A stretch of 64,000 nucleotides of DNA. It comes from Hyphomicrobiales bacterium (GTDB lineage: Bacteria; Pseudomonadota; Alphaproteobacteria; Rhizobiales; Rhizobiaceae). The DNA lies in assembly GCA_900469955.1 (NCBI GenBank), contig UBYX01000030.1, positions 26,927-90,926 of the forward strand, read 5' to 3'. Shown here in pieces: positions 58,630 through 64,000 of the stretch. The notes beneath the pieces are model-generated. The model searched no databases and had not been told where the DNA came from. It saw nothing but the letters and a program-made list of their open reading frames with translations. Position 1 is the stretch's first letter. Each line of letters starts with the position of its first letter. A program made the position numbers and the translations under genes.

Positions 58630-58643
58630 GTACTATTTAGTAC
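58630..58643. promoter_or_regulatory. palindromic operator upstream of the quiC-like gene
   Basis: GTACT-ATTT-AGTAC, a perfect 14-base palindrome 85 bases before the start codon, of the kind bound by TetR-family repressors. The cognate regulator is not identified. Confidence 0.55.
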
Positions 58644-58727
58644 AAAATGCGTTTGATGTGGATGCGGGCCTGAATGCCTGGGCTGCGCTGGGTCTGCGGC
58701 TTATGGATTTGGAGGAGTGGGAGAGCG

Positions 58728-60629
58728 ATGAAGACCTCGATAGCGACGGTTTCGATCAGCGGGGAGTTGCCTGAGAAGCTGGAGGCGATTGCCAAGGCCG
58801 GGTTCGACGGGGTGGAGATCTTCGAGAACGATTTTCTGGCCTTCGACGGATCTCCGGCGGATGTCGGCAGGATGGTGCGCGATTTCGGGCTGGAGATCAC
58901 GCTGTTCCAGCCGTTCCGCGATTTCGAGGGCATGCCGGAGCCGCTTCGCTCCCGCACCTTCGACCGGGCTGAGCGCAAGTTCGACGTCATGCAGGAGCTC
59001 GGCACCGATCTGGTGCTGGTCTGCTCCAACGTCTCGCCCGTTTCGCTTGGCGGTATCGACCGGGCGGCGGCGGATTTCCACGAGCTCGGCGAGCGGGCCA
59101 CCAGACGCGGGTTGAGGGTAGGTTACGAGGCACTCGCCTGGGGCCGGCATATCAGCGACCACCGCGATGCCTGGGAAATCGTTAGGCGTGCCGACCATGA
59201 CAATATCGGCCTGATCCTCGACAGCTTCCACACGCTGTCGCGGAAGATCGACATCAATTCGATCCGTTCCATCCCGAAGGACAAGATCTTCATCGTTCAG
59301 CTTGCCGATGCGCCGCTTATCGACATGGACCTGCTCTACTGGTCCCGGCATTTCCGCAACATGCCGGGCGAGGGCGATCTGCCGGTGACGGCGTTTACCA
59401 CCGCCATCGCCGAGACCGGTTACGACGGTTATTTCTCGCTGGAAATCTTCAACGACCAGTTCCGCGGCGGGCAGCCCCGGGCGATCGCCGCCGATGGCTA
59501 CCGCTCGCTGATCCATCTCGGCGACCGGGTCCGCCGCAGCCCGAATGCGGCAAGCCTGACGGTGGCGGCCATGCCGGACCGGGCCGCGGTCAGGGGCGTC
59601 GGCTTCGTGGAGTTTTCCGCCGATGAGAAGGACGCGGCCGATCTTGCCGCCATCCTGAAGACGCTCGGCTTTCGCAGGACCGGCGTCCACAAGACGAAAA
59701 AGGTCAGCCTGTTCAGCCAGGGTGACATCCGGCTGCTCGTCAATACCGAGGACAGAGGTTTTGCCAACGCCTCCTTTGCGGTGCACGGCACCTCGGCCTA
59801 TGCGACGGCGCTGGTCGTCGACGATGCGCAAGCTGCACTCGCGCGTGCGGTGGCGCTCGGCGCCGAACGGTTCGAGCAGCCGGTCGGCCCGGGCGAGGTC
59901 GAGATCCCGGCAATCCGCGGCGTTGGCGGCGGGTTGATCTATCTGCTCGACGACAAAAGCGAACTCGGCCGCTTTTCCGAGATCGATTTTATCCCCGTCA
60001 GCGACGAGACAGGAAGAGAAGCCGAGGTGGTACCGGCGCATCTCGACCATGTCGACCACATCGCCCAGACGGTCGCCTACGAGGAAATGCTGACCTGGCT
60101 GTTGTTCTACACCTCGATCTTCGACACTCAGAAGACGCCGATGGTCGACATCATCGATCCGGCCGGCGTGGTGCGCAGCCAGGTGGTGGAAAATGCCTCC
60201 GGAACGCTCAGGATCACCCTGAACGGGGCGGAGAACCGCCGCACGCTTGCCGGTCACTTCATCGCCGAAAAGTTCGGCTCCGGCATTCAGCATCTGGCCT
60301 TTTCCACCGACGACATCTTTGCAACGGCCGCGGCGCTCAAACAGAACGGCTTCCGGCCGCTGGTCATCTCGCCCAACTACTATGGTGACGCGGAAGCCCG
60401 CTTCGGGCTCGATCCGGCGCTCACCGAGAAGCTGAAGGCTGACAACATCCTCTACGACCGCGACGAGCAGGGCGAATATTTCCAGCTCTACAGCATGACC
60501 TATGGCGAGGGCTTCTTCTTCGAGATCGTCGAACGGCGCGGCTACAAAGGCTACGGCGCCCCGAACGCCATCTTCCGCATCGCCGCGCTCAAGAAGGCGC
60601 TGAGGCCGGAAGGAATGCCGAAAGCGTGA
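58728..60629 (+). CDS. quiC: 3-dehydroshikimate dehydratase, fused sugar-isomerase/HPPD-like protein
   Basis: A 633-residue two-domain protein. Residues 1-280 form an AP-endonuclease-2/xylose-isomerase-like TIM barrel (FDGVEIFENDFLAFDGSP, LRVGYEALAWGRHISD, LILDSFHTLSRK, HFRNMPGEGDLPV, FSLEIFNDQFRGG) with its metal-binding Glu, Asp and His. Residues 290-620 are a vicinal-oxygen-chelate pair like 4-hydroxyphenylpyruvate dioxygenase (HLDHVDHIAQTV; GIQHLAFSTDD; GEGFFFEIVERRG). This is the architecture of QuiC1, which converts 3-dehydroshikimate to protocatechuate in quinate/shikimate degradation. GGAGGAG precedes the ATG. No quinate dehydrogenase is adjacent. Confidence 0.88.
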   Translation: MKTSIATVSISGELPEKLEAIAKAGFDGVEIFENDFLAFDGSPADVGRMVRDFGLEITLFQPFRDFEGMPEPLRSRTFDRAERKFDVMQELGTDLVLVCSNVSPVSLGGIDRAAADFHELGERATRRGLRVGYEALAWGRHISDHRDAWEIVRRADHDNIGLILDSFHTLSRKIDINSIRSIPKDKIFIVQLADAPLIDMDLLYWSRHFRNMPGEGDLPVTAFTTAIAETGYDGYFSLEIFNDQFRGGQPRAIAADGYRSLIHLGDRVRRSPNAASLTVAAMPDRAAVRGVGFVEFSADEKDAADLAAILKTLGFRRTGVHKTKKVSLFSQGDIRLLVNTEDRGFANASFAVHGTSAYATALVVDDAQAALARAVALGAERFEQPVGPGEVEIPAIRGVGGGLIYLLDDKSELGRFSEIDFIPVSDETGREAEVVPAHLDHVDHIAQTVAYEEMLTWLLFYTSIFDTQKTPMVDIIDPAGVVRSQVVENASGTLRITLNGAENRRTLAGHFIAEKFGSGIQHLAFSTDDIFATAAALKQNGFRPLVISPNYYGDAEARFGLDPALTEKLKADNILYDRDEQGEYFQLYSMTYGEGFFFEIVERRGYKGYGAPNAIFRIAALKKALRPEGMPKA

Positions 60630-60776
60630 ACCGATCGCGGCCCGGATGGCCGACGAGGGTTTGCTTGCAAATGTCGCCTATGGGCGCTACCGAGCAGCAG
60701 TACCCGAGTGGCGCTGATGCCGCAGCAATCGCGCACCCTGATCGGCGGAGTGTAAGGCGGTAACCGCTACTATCTA

Positions 60777-61607
60777 TCACCCTAAAATTCTTTTCATGGT
60801 GGCCCGCTGCATCGAACGCGGCGTCAGGCGATTTGAAAATGCAATGATGTTGTTCATGAACCCGGCCACCACCGACGCCTTGCCTTGTGACAGTGCTCGC
60901 AGACCGCTTTCGGCGACTGGACGGGGCTTCATCGTCAGAAGGCGCAGCATGGGCGAGACGGGAGCGTCGGCTGCTGCATCGAAGCCGGTTTCGGTATGCC
61001 CTGGGCACAGACTGGTTACCACCACGCCTTGCGGACGAAGTTCCTCGTGCAGCGCTTCTCCAAAAGCCAGCACATAGGACTTCGTCGCTGCGTAGGCCGC
61101 AAAGGTGGGAACAGGCTGGAGCCCCAGGAGACTCGCAATCAGAAGGATCTGCCCGGATCCTCGGGCCGCCATGTCCCGGCCGAACACATAGCTCAGCTCG
61201 GTGACCGCCGTGATGTTGAGCTGGATCATGTCGGTGGTGCGCTCGATCGGCGTTTCCAGAAATTCGCCGTGCAAGCCGTATCCGGCATTGTTCACCAGAA
61301 TGTCGATCTGTAGCGACTTCTCATCCAGGCTGCTTTTCAAGCGGCCAGCGGCTCCAGGGGCGGCCAAGTCGATTGGCTCGACATGGATATCGACGCCATG
61401 TTTCCGGCGAAGGTCGGCCGCGAGCTTTTCCCTCGGCTCCCGTCTCCGGGCCGCGAGCACGAGATTGACCTTCTGCGCCGCCAGCAGCTCGGCAAATTCG
61501 AGCCCGAGGCCGCTTGATGCGCCCGTGATCAGGGCCCGTTTTCCCGGTGCGCCGCCCACCTTTTCAACAACCGGGATCTGTGTTCCCGTATCAGCTGTCT
61601 GTTGCAT
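60777..61607 (-). CDS. short-chain dehydrogenase/reductase
   Basis: A 276-residue classical SDR. The cofactor motif TGASSGLG near residue 30, NNAGYGLHG, the catalytic Ser in LIASLLG and YAATK (YxxxK) are present, then PGHTETGF. A basic RRREPREKL stretch after the second strand suggests NADP. Substrate unknown. GGAAGGAAAAAAG precedes the ATG. It is downstream of the aldehyde dehydrogenase gene on the same strand (68 bases), so possibly in one operon under the divergent TetR regulator. Confidence 0.9.
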   Translation of the reverse strand: MQQTADTGTQIPVVEKVGGAPGKRALITGASSGLGLEFAELLAAQKVNLVLAARRREPREKLAADLRRKHGVDIHVEPIDLAAPGAAGRLKSSLDEKSLQIDILVNNAGYGLHGEFLETPIERTTDMIQLNITAVTELSYVFGRDMAARGSGQILLIASLLGLQPVPTFAAYAATKSYVLAFGEALHEELRPQGVVVTSLCPGHTETGFDAAADAPVSPMLRLLTMKPRPVAESGLRALSQGKASVVAGFMNNIIAFSNRLTPRSMQRATMKRILG

Positions 61608-61675
61608 CTTTTTTCCTTCCAATTAACTGGGACGTAGCTCGCGCAACTGTCATCACGCCGGGGAAATCTTGCGTG

Positions 61676-63103
61676 TTAGCGCAACATGACTTTTAGAGTG
61701 CGGTCGACGAGCTTCCCGAACGGGGCGCGGAAAAGCCTGGTGGCGTTCCACCGGCGCTGGGCATAGATGCCCTTGGCGTGGCTAAGCCGCTTGAAGCCTT
61801 CGATGCCGTGATAGGCACCGATGCCGCTGGCACCGACGCCGCCGAACGGTAGATCGTCCTGCGCGACATGCATGATGGTACCGTTTATCGTGACATTGCC
61901 GGATGTCGTACCGGTCAGCACTTTGCGCTGATCCATGCCGCCGGATCCGAAATAGTAGAGCGCTAGCGGCCGAGGCCGGGCGTTGACGTAAGCGATGGCT
62001 TCGTCGATCGCGCTATAGGTGATGACCGGCAGGATCGGTCCGAAAATCTCTTCCCGCGCGATGCGCATTTGGTCCGTCATGCCAAGCAATACCATCGGGG
62101 CAAGCGTATGTGGGCGGTCGGGGCCTCGACCGGGCCTGACACCGGCATCGACGATTTTCGCGCCATGCGCGCGCGCATCCTCGATCAGTCCCTTCAGTCT
62201 CTCGTAGTGACGTTCGTTGATGATCGAGGTGTAATCTCCGCTCGATGCACCATCGGGATACAAGGCAGCGGCACTTGCCTGATAGGCCTGAACGAACGCA
62301 TCGAGATCGCTTTCGTGGACCATCGCATAATCCGGCGCGATGCAGGTCTGACCGGCGTTGACAAGCTTACCGAACGCAACCTCGGATGCTGCCTGCTTCA
62401 GCGAGTGGCTTTTCTCAACGATGACCGGCGACTTGCCGCCGAGCTCGAGCGTAACCGGGACAAGGTTGTCACTCGCCGCCTTCATGACGGCGCGTCCTAC
62501 CTGTGTGCTCCCGGTGAACAGAAGATGGTCGAACGGCAGCGCGGAAAAAGCCGCGGCAACGGACGCGTCGCCTTGAACGACCGCTACTTGATCCTTCGGG
62601 AAAATGTCTCCCAACAGCTCCGACAGCAGGGCGCTGGTCGAGGGGGTCAGTTCGGACGGCTTGAGCAGCACGCGGTTGCCCGCGGCGATCGCGGTGGCGA
62701 CCGGCATCAGTGCAAGCGTCACGGGATAGTTCCATGGCGCGATGACCCCGACCACGCCAAGGGGCTGATACTCGATCCATGCCCTGCCGAACTGCATGTG
62801 GAGGGGAACATGGCGCCGCTCCGGCCGCATGAACCGGCGCAGGTTCCGGAGAAGATAGTCGATGCCGCCAACAAGGCCAAAAATCTCCATGATCGCCGTC
62901 TCGTACCGGGAACGATGACCGAAGTCGGAAGCGACGGCTGCCTCGATCGCTCCACGGCGGTCGATCAGAGCCTTCTTGAGTTTCGCGAGATCGGCGCGGC
63001 GATCGGCGAGTGAGGGTGAGCCGTCGCGCAGGAATGCGGTGCGTTGTGCATCGAGGAGTGCCGGGAGTTCTTCGGCATCGAAATTTTTTGTGATGGCGTT
63101 CAT
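61676..63103 (-). CDS. coniferyl-aldehyde-type aldehyde dehydrogenase
   Basis: A 475-residue ALDH. APWNYPVTLALMPVATAIAAGNRVLLKPSE, the NAD loop FTGSTQVGRAVM, catalytic glutamate in LELGGKSPV and catalytic cysteine in NAGQTCIAPDY are intact. The C-terminal DDLPFGGVGASGIGAYHGIEGF is typical of the CalB/coniferyl and fatty-aldehyde group. It oxidises aromatic or long aldehydes to acids. Two ATGs are possible (63103 and 63115); neither has a clear ribosome-binding site. Divergent from a TetR gene. Confidence 0.88.
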   Translation of the reverse strand: MNAITKNFDAEELPALLDAQRTAFLRDGSPSLADRRADLAKLKKALIDRRGAIEAAVASDFGHRSRYETAIMEIFGLVGGIDYLLRNLRRFMRPERRHVPLHMQFGRAWIEYQPLGVVGVIAPWNYPVTLALMPVATAIAAGNRVLLKPSELTPSTSALLSELLGDIFPKDQVAVVQGDASVAAAFSALPFDHLLFTGSTQVGRAVMKAASDNLVPVTLELGGKSPVIVEKSHSLKQAASEVAFGKLVNAGQTCIAPDYAMVHESDLDAFVQAYQASAAALYPDGASSGDYTSIINERHYERLKGLIEDARAHGAKIVDAGVRPGRGPDRPHTLAPMVLLGMTDQMRIAREEIFGPILPVITYSAIDEAIAYVNARPRPLALYYFGSGGMDQRKVLTGTTSGNVTINGTIMHVAQDDLPFGGVGASGIGAYHGIEGFKRLSHAKGIYAQRRWNATRLFRAPFGKLVDRTLKVMLR

Positions 63104-63115
63104 GACAGAGTCCAT

Positions 63116-63179
63116 GTAGACAAGAGAAACATAACGCCTGTCTACGAGCAAAAGTAAGCGCTGTCAACATATGTTTACA
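63116..63179. promoter_or_regulatory. operator region between the aldehyde dehydrogenase and TetR genes
   Basis: TGTCAACATATGTTTACA (63162-63179) is an 18-base palindrome with one mismatched pair, 15 bases before the TetR start. A second inverted repeat, GTAGACA (63116-63122) and TGTCTAC (63139-63145), lies over the dehydrogenase leader. Both are probable binding sites of the divergent repressor. Confidence 0.65.
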
Positions 63180-63193
63180 GGGGAAACTTCAAC

Positions 63194-63832
63194 GTGCAGA
63201 AAACCACACCGGAACGGAGCTACCATCACGGCGACCTTCGCCGCGCGCTTGTCGACACGGCTTTGGAGGTGATGCGGGAAGAGCGGAACTGGCAGTTCAC
63301 ATTACGGGAAATCGCCCGACGCGCCGGTGTGAGCCACGCGGCGCCGTACAAGCACTTTCCCGACAAGGGCGCGCTGCTGACGGAGCTGGCGATGATTGGG
63401 TTCGATCAGTTACGCACAGCATTGATACAGGCGCAGTCTGATGCTGGAGGGGAGCCGCGCGAGGTGCTGTTGCCCATGGCGCGCGCCTATGTCGATTTCG
63501 GCATCGCCAATCCCGCCCTTTATAGCCTGATGTTTGGCGCAGAGAGCCGCAACCAATGCGACGTCCATCTTGGTGAGAATGCGATCAGCGTCTTCGACAC
63601 GGTTGTGGATGTCCTGGGCCGCGGCCAATCTGACGGAGTATTCCGCCGACGCCCGGTTCGCGATCATGCAACGGCCTGCTGGTCGCTTCTCCACGGGATG
63701 ACCATGTTGGCGATCGATGGCCTGCTGCTGCCCGAAAAGGTCGGCCTGGAGCCGCTGAAGGCTGCATTCGGGACACTCATGGAGGGGATCGCCAGCGAGT
63801 ATGAGGCCGCGGAAACGCCGGATCTCCGGTGA
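63194..63832 (+). CDS. TetR-family regulator
   Basis: A 212-residue TetR. YHHGDLRRALVDTALEVMREE… FTLREIARRAGVSHAAPYKHFPDKGALLTELA is the DNA-binding domain; the C-terminus (MARAYVDFGIANPALYSLMFG… ATACWSLLHGMTMLAIDGLL) is the WHG-type ligand domain. Start is a GTG at 63194, with GGGGAAAC before it. It probably represses the divergent aldehyde dehydrogenase and the SDR behind it until an aldehyde or related inducer is bound. Nothing recognisable lies in the remaining 168 bases of the window. Confidence 0.9.
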   Translation: MQKTTPERSYHHGDLRRALVDTALEVMREERNWQFTLREIARRAGVSHAAPYKHFPDKGALLTELAMIGFDQLRTALIQAQSDAGGEPREVLLPMARAYVDFGIANPALYSLMFGAESRNQCDVHLGENAISVFDTVVDVLGRGQSDGVFRRRPVRDHATACWSLLHGMTMLAIDGLLLPEKVGLEPLKAAFGTLMEGIASEYEAAETPDLR

Positions 63833-64000
63833 AAGGCAGCGCCGCTGAGGCGGGAGAGGCGGAAAGCCAAGTAGACCGACCCAGGCTCCAGGTTGACCTG
63901 GTCTCGGTTCCGTCGTCTGGTTGCGACATCAGTAGGGAGAATTCAAGCGAGGGCGCGGGATGTCACGCCCGATGTACAGAGTGCCCGACCCGAGAGATAG

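Noticed and set aside
58701..60293. 530-codon minus-strand frame opposite the quiC-like gene
   Set aside because: No ribosome-binding site or domain; the plus strand encodes a complete two-domain enzyme.
63833..64000. Possible gene in the last 168 bases
   Set aside because: No frame with a start, ribosome-binding site or recognisable motif; may be the upstream region of a gene beyond the window.

Overview
This 64 kb window is a GC-rich alphaproteobacterial chromosome segment, most likely from a member of the Rhizobiaceae (Rhizobium/Ensifer/Neorhizobium/Shinella relatives). Evidence: a second, C-terminally short FtsZ of the rhizobial FtsZ2 type, an adenosylcobalamin-dependent ribonucleotide reductase (NrdJ), a phnCDE1E2 transporter with an unusually long second permease, an Omp25/31-like porin, small DUF982, DUF1059 and DUF1508 proteins, a FixK/FNR-type box and dispersed rhizobial-looking intergenic repeats. 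Most of it is ordinary, densely packed housekeeping and accessory metabolism; I see no prophage, insertion sequence, CRISPR array, rRNA or conjugation module, and only one tRNA.

Layout. 0-8 kb: truncated ketopantoate reductase, FtsZ2, a TetR regulator, a homocysteine S-methyltransferase, a membrane protein with a 25-residue companion peptide, a nucleoside deaminase, and an ArsR-family/SRPBCC pair. 8-12 kb: an Omp25-like porin and an arsenic operon (arsR, LMW-phosphatase-type reductase, glutaredoxin-type ArsC, Acr3). 11.7-16.1 kb: phosphonate/phosphate ABC transporter on the minus strand. 16.5-18 kb: three consecutive secreted proteins of unknown function; the first consists almost entirely of a GTGG-containing repeat, and shorter Gly/Ser/Thr-rich stretches occur in the other two. 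18-22.6 kb: DUF1508 protein, membrane protein, L,D-transpeptidase, a repeat-rich non-coding zone, a small alpha/beta-barrel-like protein and a type I signal peptidase whose N-terminus looks frameshifted. 22.7-27.3 kb: nrdJ with a tandem NrdR operator. 27.3-32.4 kb: secreted sensor-like protein, chemoreceptor, Gpt, universal stress protein with a FixK-like box, and a CinA/MoaB-type protein. 32.7-47 kb: WrbA, TylF-type methyltransferase, tRNA-Leu(UAA), metallophosphatase, TrkH, threonine dehydratase, hydrolases, HlyU, a diguanylate cyclase, azoreductase with a divergent LysR regulator, a ZntB/CorA transporter, a DUF2087 protein and PhzF. 47-57 kb: cyclic-nucleotide phosphodiesterase, PilZ protein, a divergent Lrp/alanine dehydrogenase pair, a PadR regulator with three operator-like sites, and a minus-strand run cysK-alaX-sseA-GNAT-DUF1203. 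56.7-64 kb: an orphan ChrR-like cupin, a DUF982 protein, an alpha/beta hydrolase, a QuiC-type 3-dehydroshikimate dehydratase, an SDR, a coniferyl-aldehyde-type dehydrogenase and its divergent TetR regulator.

The observations most worth following are: the three-gene secreted repeat-protein cluster; the ChrR-like protein that has lost its anti-sigma zinc ligands and has no sigma factor beside it; two ArsR-family genes whose operator and predicted promoter run into the start codon, implying leaderless mRNAs; the tandem NrdR boxes before nrdJ plus a third, orphan box; the FixK-type box before the stress-protein gene; and three copies of a 19-bp palindrome in which one copy carries paired compensatory changes. 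All calls come from reading the sequence; no database search was possible.
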